A DNA stretch of 64,000 nucleotides from Brasenia schreberi (Eukaryota; Streptophyta; Magnoliopsida; Nymphaeales; Cabombaceae). The position numbers were made by a program, and so were the translations under genes. Shown one piece after another: positions 47,425-58,809 of the stretch. The notes beneath the pieces are model-generated. The model searched no databases and was not told the origin of the DNA. It was given only the letters and a program-made list of their open reading frames with translations. Where the stretch lies: the NCBI GenBank assembly GCA_036023115.1, contig JAYKKT010000041.1, forward strand, positions 3,993,501 to 4,057,500. The letters run 5' to 3'. The stretch's first letter is position 1; every line of letters starts with the position of its first letter.

Positions 47425-47570
47425 TTGGTACGCCTTGTATTTGATCAAGTCCTTTAGCCTCTCAATCACGAAGAGAAAACCATCTTCATCGAAGTAGCAC
47501 AAGTCACCAGTCTTCAACCATCCCTCTCAATCCAATGTAAAGGAGGTAGCTTCTTCATTATCGACGAACC
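47425..47570 (-). pseudogene. 4CL-like exon with nonsense mutation
   Basis: GFVDNEEATSFTLD, then TGA, then [17 protein letters not shown] and LIKYKAYQ. The TGA replaces the usual serine codon by one base. Acceptor GATGCAG, donor GTACGG. Confidence 0.87.
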
Positions 47571-50113
47571 CTGCATCACAGAGGAAAAATAGACTATTTA
47601 GTCATCGTACTTCATATCAGGCCACTATTATCATCATGTGTGCAAACAATCAAATGATGGTGATGAAGCCCTTCATCTCACATCACATTTAATATAGTGG
47701 CAGCACCGTCGAGACAGATGTATGAGGCGGTCACCGATATTTCGAGTGGACAATGATTCATGATGCATATATGAGTATCATTGTGTGTAGGCACTTGGTT
47801 GACGAGTTGGAGGCCAAAGGCAGAATTTGACTCTGCTGAGAGAGCACTTACTATGGTGGAATTAGCTTGTCGGGACCTCGAGGGTGAGGTCTCCCTTGGC
47901 TGGTGGAGAGTTGTCACTGCTCCTCTTCAAGATCCGTGAAAAATTTTCCTACAAGCATCCAATGATAGCAACAACCGCACCCGATTACTCTTTTCTCATT
48001 CCTCCTCAACACGCAGTAGAATAAACTTCGATGAAACAACCTCTCTTTTCTCCAAAACCTCATAACCAATATGTCCCCATATGGAGTAGATATCCCGCGT
48101 AGATACTCATACTCGTCTCTAATCGATGGAGTTCCTCATGCTTGCACATACACAAGCACGTAGAGAGAAGAGATAAAAGAAGAAGAATTCAATCTTGTTC
48201 TCTAAGTTGTCTAACTTAAATAATAAAACCCTACCAAATGAAAACAGATTCAAATGAGTCGCTCTAATAAGATCCAAATAAGCAATACTCAGATCCTAGT
48301 AATTCATCCCTAATCAAGAACTCACTAAACACCTCTTATTGCACATGACCGCTTAATTTATAACCAAAGTGAATACAAAAGGCCTTAAACAAAACTACTC
48401 AAAGGTGCACAAAGGGTTCAACTGCAGCATGCGTGTATGGAGCTCCCAAAATTGACACTATAATACCCGGCGCCATTCCCGGACCTAAGGTAGACAGAGG
48501 GGCGGAGCTAGAATTCAGACCGAACCAGACTCATTCTTGGTTTAAGCTGCCCCCAGGACCAGAAGATCTCCATTGTCATGGATTGGACAAGTACATGGAG
48601 AATCTTCATGGTACCGGCTCGCCGCGGGTAGATTGCAAGCATATAGTGTAGATTACAGAACCAGCAAACTCATAATCAACTCCCAGAAGATAGTATGCAT
48701 GTATGTACTCTTCCTTCTCTTTCCAGTCCTGGTTGATGCAAAACAATACCGTATGTCATTATCTAGATCAATTCAATCCATGTATCCGTTTAGTTGGTCT
48801 ATTTATTAGTATTGTATCTCGGACCACAAAGTGTCTATTGGATACGTCACTGGCTTTCTCTTTTTCACTTGTGCATGCATGCTGGCTAGGGCTGGTATAT
48901 GAATAGAGAATCACGTCAGTCAGCATGGTTCATCTCGTTTCCAGCTCGTGCGCATTCGGTTCATCACCAGCACCATGGTGACTCATTAGCAACCTTGTGT
49001 TCGGCTCATCTCATCTTGTGAAGCTTGTTAAGAAAATGAGTTGAGTCGGTAAGCTTTTGTCGCGTCCAATAGTTTTCCAAAAGGCAAGCCGGATCAAGGC
49101 AGACCCTTACTAGTTATGTTTCTAGAAAACATGATAAACAATTTATACAACGGATGAATAAGGGGATTTACCCATTTTAAGCTCATCCAATTAGACGTGT
49201 TCGATTTCTATTAGCTCAGAACTTAGAACCATGATTGAACCAACCCTTCCGGTTCTAGATCTGTCAGTTTTTGGCCGGATATGGTTTGAGAACGAAACTA
49301 CCTGGAACCAACAATTTTAGGTCTGACTCAGGGCCGGTTCCAGTTCTTTGATGGTTCTGGTTTGAATAAGAAACTACCTAGAACCAGCAATTTTAGGTGA
49401 AACCAAACCATCCACCATTATTTTGTGAGTTTGGAAGAGGCAATGACATGACGAAGGCCCAGCATATTTTTTTTTTATCACGGAAAAGGTCGATTTCACT
49501 GTATCCAACTGTTGACTGAGGACATGGTTTTTGATGTCGTAGCTGAGCGCAGAAGAAAATAGGGTATTTGGTGCTGCTGCCATGAATCCACTCATCAGAA
49601 TTGAGTTGTATTTTCCTTACTGTCGTGAAGAACGTGGTGCAGTATTGGCTGTAGCACAATTAAATCTTTCATAATGTTTCAAGCAAATACAAGCACAGCA
49701 GAAACAAGTTGAGTTCAGCTCATTATATATATATATGAACGAGAAGCTGGAGAACACGTTCGAGCACTCGGTTTTCAGGAACAACCTATGTTCTCTTGGT
49801 TTGGCTCGCTTACGAGCCCTAATACCAGCAACCACCCATAAGCTCTAGAAAGTGGGTGCAAGCTTCGGGATTTAATGCTGTTAGGGTGCATCCAAGTCAA
49901 TTTGGTGATAATACAGATATTTTCTTGCATCAAAAAAACAAAAACCTACATAATCTGTTGGCAGATCACAACGAACAATATATAGCTACTTCTTTAGAGA
50001 AAGTAGTAATGCTGGCTTCCACATGTTAACCTGCATAATATGAGACTGAAGGGGAAGTAAACATACAGATGAATGGGAGACTTCTACATTGCTGAAGAAC
50101 ATGTTTAAGCTAA
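47571..50113. other. Intergenic region between 4CL-like and U2AF-like genes
   Basis: Short frames at 47678-47917 (-), 48433-48651 (+) and 49374-49835 (-) have no recognised domain and no splice support. The 3' UTR of the U2AF-like gene should lie just below 50114. A GC-richer patch at 48420-48650 is unexplained. Confidence 0.45.
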
Positions 50114-50284
50114 TCAGGTAACCGTCCACTGGCTACTGTGACCTCCATCAAAGGCATAATCTCCACTGGAAAACATCTCGCCAGGGTAATAAATCGCAAT
50201 GACAAGATTGTTTCCGAATTTTCTACCATTAAGAGCAGCTTTAGCTTGAGCAGAACTTGAGGTATCTACATACTCCAAGAACAC
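50114..50284 (-). CDS. U2AF65: U2AF-like last exon
   Basis: [10 protein letters not shown] to SQWTVT then TGA; acceptor ATATTCAG. Holds RNP1-like and RKFGNN segments of RRM3. Confidence 0.9.
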   Translation of the reverse strand: MFLEYVDTSSSAQAKAALNGRKFGNNLVIAIYYPGEMFSSGDYAFDGGHSSQWTVT

Positions 50285-53200
50285 CTGAATATCACTAAAA
50301 CGTTAGTGAAACTCCAAGAACACCAAAATATAAGTAATGAAAATGTTAGCATTCAAATAAGCTTAATTACTAAGAACAACTTATTTTTGGCGAGATGCAC
50401 AATGAAACAACCAACAGGTCAGATACCGGAGACAATAGGAGCATCATTAGTAATAATCTATATGTATATGTATATATGTGTGTATATATATGTATAGAGA
50501 GAGAGAGATCTATGGTACTGACGCTAAGCGTCGCTAGGCGGATTAACTTTGTTGATTTAGTGCAAATTGCCAAAACCATAATAGACTTAGCAACAGGTAG
50601 TAGTATCAAGAGAGCCATGCAGCGGATTGATTCATGTTAACAAAAAGAAATACTGAAAGAGATCAATGGTAGGGATAATGCCAGTATGTAACGAAATCAA
50701 AAAGAGAAGTGTAATGTTTAAATGCCTCGCTAAAAGGAAGCGCAATCAAGGACGGAGACATACACGTGCATATTCAAGAGATCTGTGCACTCTCACTTGC
50801 ATGATTTATCTCAAAATTGTAGTTATTAAGCACTTACACAACTGAAACCACTTTGCAACTAAGAATGTTGAAATAGAATATGCACCAGACTAAACATTGC
50901 AAGGAGAAAATTACCTTTCCAACACCGGGAGAATGATCACCAGCTGGACTTGGACGTGGAATAACAACATTCACTAGCTCCCCTGGCAAAAATGAATAAA
51001 CGTAACAAAGCTTACCCACACAAACTAAAATAAATTGTGACAATAAGAAACTTACCAAACTTTCCACCTTCTTCTCTCATGTCCTCTAATATTTCTTCAT
51101 ATTCCTTATCATCCATTAATTCTTCCGCAGTCACAACCTCATGATATGTAAAATTTAGAAATCAACATTGCACCCATGACAAAAAACTAACTCTGATAAG
51201 ACGATGGAATGGTAGGCAAATTATTCAAAGCAGAACATTTGGGCTTATGAGCAGGACAAGCAACGAGTCCAATTTAAATTGTCGAAAAACAAAAACAAGC
51301 CCAGTCTAACAAATGTTTGGATCACTGAGACCAATCTCAGTGAGAATCTTACAGGTTTTCAGTGTTTAAGAAGGAAGACCGTCACCTTACAAAGCATCAT
51401 GAAATTTTGAAAAAGTTAGGAGAAATTGCTGGTCTTTATCGCGACATTTAGTCCATTTATTACAAACATGTGTGTGCGTATGTATGTAATTTTCTGTTTC
51501 TATTGTTTTTCCTGAATACCTTTTCTGAGAGCTTCTTCACTAGATAGATTATTGTGGCTTATCTCTTTCCTATATATCTATATCTATATCTTTTTGCATA
51601 AATACATTCATACAAATATATACACGAGACAACTTTTTGAGAATCTGAGATTTTCCTTTGATACAACAACAACTAAGCCTTTTCCCATACTAGACGGGGT
51701 CGGCTACATGGATTCTTCGTTTCCACAGAGCTCTATCATGTGCCATGTTAGCAGTTAACTCACAATAAGCTAGATCATTCTTTATTGTTTCTTTCCAACA
51801 CTTTTCTGGTCGTCCTCTACCTCTTTTAATACTTTCCAAATTTAGTTTTTCATACCTTCTTCCAGGTTCTTCTGATCTACTTTCTATATCGCCAAACCAT
51901 CTTAAACGATATTCTCTCATTTTATCCTCTATTGGTGTCACTCCTAATTTGTTTCTAATAACCTCATTATGTATTTGGTCTTTTCTTGTACGATACGTAC
52001 GGTAACCTGTATCGTATCGTATCGTGGTAAGATACAGGTTATCGTGTTGTATCGTACGATAAAACCCGTACACCCCCAAAAATATCACAATTTTTTTTCA
52101 AATTTTTTTTCCAATTTTTTTTTGCATGTTTCTGCCCTCTTAACTTCCCTTCAAGGCATCCTCCAATATGATTGTAATTTGGGTTTATAATTTCATTTAT
52201 TGAATAAGAATAATGTATGAACTATGAGGTATGAACAAATAAAAATTATGACAAAATCATTTCCCTTTCTGTTACAACTTTTAGGTATATTTCTGCTACC
52301 AGTTTCTAATTTCATGAGATCACAAACAATTAAAAACATTTGGTTCTCTCGGTTCATTGAATGGGGATTTCACAACTTCACTATTTTAGGGTTCACCTTA
52401 CATGACTTTCATTGAGTTAGAACATGATCAACGAGTGTGAGGCTTAACTCAGTTTGTGAAGTGAGAAATGCAGCTCAATCATTAGTTAAAAGGTTAGTCT
52501 CCAACAAGAGAAAAAGGGGATATGATCAAGTAATAATATCACATCAGTGAGGTGTCATAGACTCAATAATCAAAGAAATGGAGCTCATTGTTTTGCTCAC
52601 ATATGAAAATTAGCAAATATGACAACTATGTACAAAGATAGCAGTTTGTTAATTTTGATATATTAGATGAGTGGATTATGGAAGATAACGAAGAAAATAC
52701 ACTCCTAACCGAAGAAGACATTGCATGAATTAATTTGAAGTAAAACAACATCATGAAGGAGAAGATTTTCATTTTAAAGCAGAAGGTGATGAGAAACTTT
52801 TAATCTTTATCAAGGAGAAGATAAAGATTATTAGTTAATGATCCAGATATAAATTTACAATATGTAAAGGAGGAGGGTTGTGTTAGGCTTCCGACAGCCA
52901 GCGTAAAACTTCGTCGGATTTCTACAACATGGATTACAAAAATTATGAGCATTGCTTTGGGGCGTCCCCACCTAGCGATGTGCTGCAGAGCCCGAATGCA
53001 GTAAGAAGTAAGCAAGGGCCACTACATTTTCGCCCGAATGTAGTGAATCAATTGCAGAGAGAGTTCCCACATCATGGACGGGTGTGGGTAAAGAAGTTAG
53101 TCCCACTACATTGCCGCCCGAATGTAGTGAAAAATTTTCAGAGAGGGTCTCCGCATTTTGATTATGGACGGATGCGGGGGGGTAAGGAAGCTAGTCCTAG

Positions 53201-56200
53201 AAAATAAGATTCGTATTGGTTCTTGGAATATCGGAACATTATCGGGTAAGCTAATGGAGGTGGTAGATACTATGATTCGGAGAAAGATTCATATTCTATG
53301 TTTATAAGAGACAAAATGGGTTGGAGAAAAAGCAAAGGAGATAGAGGATACAGGTTTTAAATTATGGTACTCAGGTAAAGAAAAGGCCCGAAACGGAGTT
53401 GGTATTATCATAAATAAAGATTTAAAGGAGAGTGTAGTAGACATACAACGATATGGTGACCGAATCATGACATTGAAATTAGTGTTAGGAGCAGAGGTTT
53501 TGAATATAGTTTGTGCTTACGCACCCCAAGTAGGACTAGAAGATAGTATAAAGACAGTTTTTTCGGTAGAGTTAGATAAGGTGTTTCAAAAGATTCCACA
53601 AAGGGAGATGATTTGTTTAGGAGGAGATTTAAATGGACATGTCGGTAAAGAGGCATTAGGATATCAAGGGATTCATGGAAACTTTGGTTATGGGGATATA
53701 AACGAGGAAGGTAGGGAGATTTTAAATTTTGCTGTCATTTGATCTCATTATAGTCAATACAATCTTCAAAAAACGAGATGAACATTTAATTACTTATAAG
53801 AGTGGCTTATCACACACACAAATTGATTACCTTATTTGTAGAAAAAAAGATAGAGCGTGTTGTAAAGATTGTAAGGTAATTCCAGGAGAAAGCTTAACCA
53901 CCCAACATCGACTTTTAGTTATGGATTTAAGAATAAAAAAATGGACAAAGAAGAAAAGAGTGCATCGAGCTATTCGGACTAAACGGTGGAACCTCAAAAG
54001 CGAGAAAGAAGGTATATTTAAACAGAAAGTCCTTCAAGGAGATGTTTGGAATTATGTTGGCACACCCTCTGATATGTGGAACAATATGGCTATACATATT
54101 AGGAAAGTGGCGAAAGATGTGTTAGGGGTATTAAGGGAGGTGTACCGGCACAAAAAGAAGCTTGGTGGTGGAGTGAAATAGTACAAAATAAAATCAAGGC
54201 AAAGAGGGCATGTTATAAATTACATTACGCTAAGAAAACTAGTGAAACTTTAGAAGCTTATAAGAAAGCAAAGAAGGAAGCAAAAAAGGCCGTTAGTGAA
54301 GAAAAAGCTAAGATTTGGGAGGACTTATATAAAAAACTCAACTCAAAAGAGGGTGAAAGAGATATTTTTAGGATAGCTAGGGCTAGAGATAAGAAAACTA
54401 AAGATCTAAATTTTGTTAGATGCATAAAAGACGAGAATGAAAAAATTCTAGTGGCAAATGATGATATAAGAAATAGATGGAAAAACTATTTTTATAATCT
54501 TTTTAATGAAAATAAAGATGTTAGTATTAGTTTAGGAGATTTAGCCAAGTCAGAAAAGTATATAAACCACAATTTCTACCGACGTATTCAAAAGAATGAA
54601 GTCAAAGAGGCTATTAAACATATGAAGAGTGGTAAATCGGTAGGACCAGATAATATTCCTATAGAAGTTTGGAAAATACTAGGAGAAATAGGAATCACTT
54701 GGCTCACAAGACTATTTAATGAAATATGAAAAAACCAAAAGATGCCCGAGGAATGGAGAGCAAGTACACTTATACCCGTATATAAGAACAAGGGAGACAT
54801 TCAAAATTGTGTGAATTATCGAGGTATCAAGTTAATGAGTCATACTATGAAATTATGGGAAAGAATTATCGAACGTAGGTTAAGACAAGTATCAAGTACA
54901 ACAGAGAACCAATTTGGATTTATGCCAGGTAGATCTACTATTGAAGCGATTCACCTTCTGAGACGTCTTATGGAACATTTTAGAGCAAAAAAGAAACACC
55001 TTCACATGATATTTATTGATCTAGAAAAAGCTTATGATAGGGTACCGAGGGAGGTTCTTTGGAGAACTTTGGAAAAAAGAGGTATCCCATTAACATATAT
55101 TAACCTTATAAGAGACATGTATGATGGTGCAAAAACATGTGTGAGGACTCATGAAGGAACGACAGACTTCTTTGAAGTTAATATTGGGTTACATCAAGGA
55201 TCAACTTTAAGTCCATACTTATTTATAATGGTGATGGATGAGTTAACAAAACATATTCAAGATGAAGTACCTTGGTGTATGTTATTTGCAGATGACATTG
55301 TATTAGTGGAGGAGTCTAAGGAAAAAGTTAATAGAAAATTGGAACTATGGAGAGAAACATTAGAAAACAAAGGCCTCCGACTTAGTAGAACAAAGACAGA
55401 ATATATGGAATGTAAGTTTGATCATTTGGCTACTTCAGAGGACATAGAAATTAAAATTGGCACACATTGCATTCCCCAAAAGGAAAGTTTTAAATACCTA
55501 GGGTCAATTTTTCAAAGTGATGGAAGAATTGATGGAGATGTTACGCATAGAATTAATGCTGGTTGGTTAAAATGGAGAGGAGCATCAGGTATTCTTTGTG
55601 ATAAGAAGATACCATTAAAATTAAAAGGTAAATATTATAGAGCAACAATTAGGCCTGCCATGTTTTATGGTTCTGAGTGTTGGGCAGTTAATCATCAACA
55701 TGTACAAAAGATGTCTGCGACAGAAATGAAGATGTTGAGATGGATGAGTGGCCATACAAGAAAAGACCGTATACATAATGAGGTTATTAGAAACAAATTA
55801 GGAGTGGCACCAATAGAAGATAAAATGAGAGAACATCGTTTAAGATGGTTTGGACATATAGAAAGAAGATCAAAAGAAGAACCTGTAAGAAGGTTAGAAA
55901 AACTAAATTTGGAAAGTATTAAAAGAGGTAGAGGACGACCGCAAAAGTGTTGGAAAGAAACAATAAAGAATGATCTAGTTTTTTGGGAGTTAACTGCTAA
56001 CATGGCACACGATAGGGATCTGTGGAAACAAAGAATCCATGTAGCTGACCCCGTCTAGTATGGGAAAAGGTTTAGTTGTTGTTGTTGTATGTAAAATGTA
56101 AATGTATTTCATTTTTTGCTTCAAAATATATAATTTTGGATGTAATTGTTCAATTCAATCTGTGGTAAACTTTGCATTATATGAATTTAAGGCAATTACC

Positions 56201-57758
56201 AGATTTTTCTTGATTTTTTTCGGATTTTTACTATTTTTTATTGATTTTTAAAATAGTTTTTGTATTTTTTTAATATTAAAGTACGATACGGGCGATACGA
56301 TACGATACGCCCGTATCGTGGAGCCCTACGATACGCGTCAGACAACACTGATCTCAACATCTTTATTTCTGTCAAACATCTTTTCTACATGTTGATGGTT
56401 AACTGCCCAACACTCAGAACCATAAAACATGGAAGGTCTAATTGCTGCTCCATAATATTTACCTTTTAACTTTAATGGTATCTTCTTATCACAAAGAATA
56501 CCTGATGCTCCTCTCCATTTTAACCAACCAACATTAATTCTATGCGTAACATCTCCATCAATTCTATGAGATTTTCCTTTGATGTTTTTAAGAAAACCCA
56601 CATTGTGTAAACCTCAGCTGAGAAAATGCAACGACGAAAGTGAAAATTTTGGGACATAAATCTCCGAACTATAGAGAAAGGCTACAATTTGAGACGTCAG
56701 ACAAAGCAAGCAGCAGAAAACAATATGTGAGGTAATTATACAATTTGCAGACATTTATGCTTGCAATAAACTGATTTTCTCTGCACATTAAACTCTATAA
56801 GCCAGTCAGTATATCAAGTAGTTGTCGCGCTTAGCTTACAATCCCCAAAGCACTACATGCAAGGCACATAAAGCAGGAACAATAAACAAGATCGCATGAG
56901 CCTTTGAACATCATGTGCATGTGCAAGTGTAAATGTGTGCGAGAACATGCATCTGTAGATACAGGTGAAAGGGATTGAGCCAGTCTGTGTATGTATGGCA
57001 TATGATAGTATTTGAAATAACTTGGAAACAGCTGTGAGGCTTCTCTCTAGTTCTCTGTGGTAACTGGTAAGCAATCAGCAATAGAAAAAGTGCTTTGCCA
57101 GCATCAAACGGGACACAAAAAGTGTCAGAGAATATGGTGAGTCACAAGTGGTTGTTTGTGGGCCATTAATAATAGATCCCAGCCAACCAAGTAAGGTCCC
57201 CTAGCAAAGGACACTCAGAACCCATTTAGGATTGTTTTGAATCACATCACCAATTACCTAGCCTTCTCATCTGTTTCTTAATTAGGCATGGAAATTCTCA
57301 GACTATATCACATTGATAAGAGTGCAAAAGCAAACATCCACATATGCACATGCACACCATATTTTTCATTAAATTACACTCTCAAGTCTCTCACAATATT
57401 GCACCAATAATATAGCTTCAGAAGCTTCTCTCCTTCCTAGATTGGGAAACCACCTACATGATTTAATGTATGCACATCTACACGATTTAATATAAAATTG
57501 TCAAGCAAGAGTATTTACCTGAGTCAGGCAAACCACCTTGGTTGGCACTTCCATTGCCACACCAGGAATTGAAGCAACTCCAGGCAAAGCTGCACCACCA
57601 GCTTGCAATGCCAACTTCTGTATCCAGTCATCCTGAATTAGTCAGTGAAAAAGCCTTATAAATAATGAAACTGGCAAAAGAGATTCATCACCTGCAATGC
57701 TATATGTTGTTGCGCCTGTTGTAAAATAATGTCCTGGTCTGGCTTTGCCTGTGCAGCC
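50114..57758 (-). CDS. U2AF65: U2AF large-subunit (U2AF65-like) splicing factor, 3' part
   Basis: U2AF65 binds the polypyrimidine tract and helps recruit the U2 snRNP to the branch site in the nucleus. Five minus-strand exons (57692-57758, 57519-57632, 51056-51137, 50915-50982, 50114-50284) join in phase. They encode the Gln-rich linker after RRM2 ([18 protein letters not shown]), then RRM3, the U2AF homology motif domain: [67 protein letters not shown] and [18 protein letters not shown]. The product ends [10 protein letters not shown], longer and more divergent than usual plant U2AF65 ends. No lesion is seen. RS domain, RRM1 and RRM2 exons were not found between 57759 and 64000 and must lie upstream. 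The 6381-bp intron between the second and third visible exons holds the nested elements. A U2AF-like paralogue is the main alternative. Confidence 0.88.
50460..50510. repeat. TATG/TA tract ending in GA repeat
   Basis: TATGTATATGTATATATG passes into TATAGAGAGAGAGAG, another TA to GA junction. Confidence 0.85.
50915..50982 (-). CDS. U2AF65: U2AF-like exon
   Basis: [19 protein letters not shown] to GVGK; acceptor GCCAG, donor GTAATT. Confidence 0.9.
51056..51137 (-). CDS. U2AF65: U2AF-like exon
   Basis: [18 protein letters not shown] to GGKFG; acceptor CATGAG (weak pyrimidine tract), donor GTAAGT. Confidence 0.9.
51646..51662 (+). repeat. Left 17-bp duplication of the outer LINE
   Basis: TGAGATTTTCCTTTGAT, identical to 56567-56583. 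Confidence 0.95.
52861..52868 (+). repeat. Left 8-bp duplication of the inner LINE
   Basis: TATGTAAA, repeated at 56088-56095. The unoccupied site ACAATATGTAAAATGTAAAT is present in the sister hAT at about 25489-25508. Confidence 0.93.
53200..54180 (+). pseudogene. LINE AP-type endonuclease region, broken
   Basis: Would nick target DNA to prime reverse transcription. [16 protein letters not shown] opens the fold; LCL then TAA then ETKW follows (nonsense at 53305-53307 where Gln is usual). [24 protein letters not shown] and [14 protein letters not shown] with [10 protein letters not shown] carry the later catalytic motifs. The frame changes at about 53740 and returns near 54150-54180. Confidence 0.9.
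54160..56058 (+). pseudogene. LINE reverse transcriptase, nearly intact
   Basis: One frame with a single nonsense codon (TGA at 54727-54729). [15 protein letters not shown], the [16 protein letters not shown] block, [32 protein letters not shown] and the catalytic [10 protein letters not shown] (55285-55314) are in the order of LINE RT palm motifs. The C-terminal part ends with [19 protein letters not shown] and [16 protein letters not shown]. The 438-codon stretch after the stop has no lesion. Confidence 0.93.
56088..56095 (+). repeat. Right 8-bp duplication of the inner LINE
   Basis: TATGTAAA; see 52861-52868. Confidence 0.93.
56567..56583 (+). repeat. Right 17-bp duplication of the outer LINE
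   Basis: TGAGATTTTCCTTTGAT; see 51646-51662. Confidence 0.95.
57519..57632 (-). CDS. U2AF65: U2AF-like exon
   Basis: [19 protein letters not shown] to PTKVVCLTQ; acceptor ATTCAG, donor GTAAAT. VVCLTQ is the first strand of RRM3. Confidence 0.92.
57692..57758 (-). CDS. U2AF65: U2AF-like exon, most 5' one visible
   Basis: [19 protein letters not shown] to ALQ, the linker between RRM2 and RRM3. It begins with one base of a split codon after acceptor ATGCAG. Confidence 0.88.
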
Positions 57759-58520
57759 CTGCATATTTCGCAATAAAATCGGTCAGCTGCAAATATTTGG
57801 AAATACCACAAAATCTCAAGTTTCTTCGATACAAATGCAATCTTGTGTATATGAGCATGTTCATTTGCGTCCTGCACAGGTTCACCCATGTGCACGGTAC
57901 TTGATGCCAACAGCTGGATTTCACATCATCAATAAGTTCACCACTAACAAGTATCCCAAGAAGTATCTATCACTTTGTTTTTGGACATTTCAAATTTAGA
58001 CAGCCAAAAGTATAGGAAAGATATCAATTTAGATTTCATATGAAGTTCCCATCGGAATATGTGCATTAGAAAAAACCACTACTCCAACCTCCACTATTAT
58101 CAAGAATTGTCCCTAAAACTATATGGCGAAAGAACGCAAAATTGCTGCATGAATATTTTATGTAAAATTAAATTAAATATGGCAAGCATAAATGATAAAG
58201 AAGCTAAAAGCCTAAAACTATTACAGGCTGATCTTCAAGAATGAACATGTTAAATCATCAGGTTCACTCTTTTAGTAAGATGGGAGCATTGATGAAGGCG
58301 CAACACAGAATGTTGCTGGCTAAAATAGTGAGGAGTATGAGATGTGCTATGGGCCACGATGGTATCACCTAATTGAAATAGAAAAACATTATAAAACAAC
58401 AGTAATAGCAGCAATGTTTTCTGACCCGTGGTTGCACAGTCAAACATAGAAATGTGCATAAGACATCAATGACCAAATGAAAATATAGGGGGGGATGTTG
58501 CTCATACAACAACATACAGT
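57759..58520 (-). other. Start of a long U2AF-like intron
   Basis: No further U2AF exon is recognised. Small frames here are chance. Confidence 0.5.
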
Positions 58521-58528
58521 TTTCCAGC

Positions 58529-58724
58529 AAAATATTGGTGTGACACCATTAGAACATAAAACAAGAGAGGCATACTCAAAGTAGGCATTGGGTAGGGATC
58601 CACATGGAGGTCAAGTTAGAAAGCCTGAGAAGTTAGATGAGACACTTCAAAAGAGGGAAAAGGGACCTCACAAGCGTAAGAAGAAAACAATAAAGCATGG
58701 GTCTTGTTTTTGGCAGTTAAGCGT
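58529..58724 (+). mobile_element. RTE-type LINE 3' fragment, decayed
   Basis: TATTGGTGTGACACCATTAG and GAAGAAAACAATAAAGCATG correspond to the C-terminal tail region at 55797-55975 of the long copy. It is cut at 58724 by an LTR start. Confidence 0.72.
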
Positions 58725-58801
58725 TGTAATAAAACAAGCAAGTTCCCGTATCTCCTTCATTGAATGAAGGAATATACAAAACAGCCACAAAGGGCTTGTT
58801 C

Positions 58802-58809
58802 ATTTATTG
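58802..58809 (+). repeat. Left 8-bp duplication of a hAT in the LTR
   Basis: ATTTATTG; the right copy at 60160-60167 is ATTTATTC. The other LTR has a single ATTTATTG at the equivalent place (about 63086-63093). Confidence 0.85.

Larger units (their letters stand above)
52869..56087 (+). mobile_element. Near-full-length RTE-type LINE (3219 bp)
   Basis: Bounded by an 8-bp duplication; contains 5' leader, AP endonuclease, reverse transcriptase and a 3' end with TTGTTGTTG tail. The length fits plant RTE elements. A 5'-inverted copy at 4030 shows about 55 bp of 5' sequence upstream of this copy's start, so this one is slightly 5'-truncated. Confidence 0.95.
51991..56350 (+). mobile_element. hAT derivative inside the outer LINE
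   Basis: It starts with GATACG arrays (51988-52060) and ends CGTCAGACAACACTG at 56350, matching the 24652-25772 copy along its length (one copy of the 78-bp segment near 52360, the last-exon remnant near 52660-52780). The left CAGTGTTG terminus is missing: LINE sequence TTGTA runs straight into CGATACG. It is itself interrupted by the LINE at 52869-56087. Confidence 0.87.
51663..56566 (-). mobile_element. Outer RTE-type LINE, 5'-truncated, split by a hAT
   Basis: The two halves are 51663-51990 (family 3' end and C-terminal tail, antisense) and 56351-56566 (adjacent upstream part). Together they cover about 0.54 kb of the family 3' end, bounded by an exact 17-bp duplication. Twelve or thirteen LINE bases are missing at the hAT junction. 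Confidence 0.93.
51138..57518 (-). other. U2AF-like intron, 6381 bp, with triple-nested elements
   Basis: Phase-0 intron. 51646-56583 is occupied by LINE, hAT and LINE nested in each other. The flanks (51138-51645 and 56584-57518) look like ordinary unique intron. Confidence 0.92.

Noticed and set aside
48433..48651. 72-codon + frame in a GC-richer patch
   Set aside because: No recognised motif, no splice sites and no similarity to the adjacent 4CL-like or U2AF-like genes; left unassigned.
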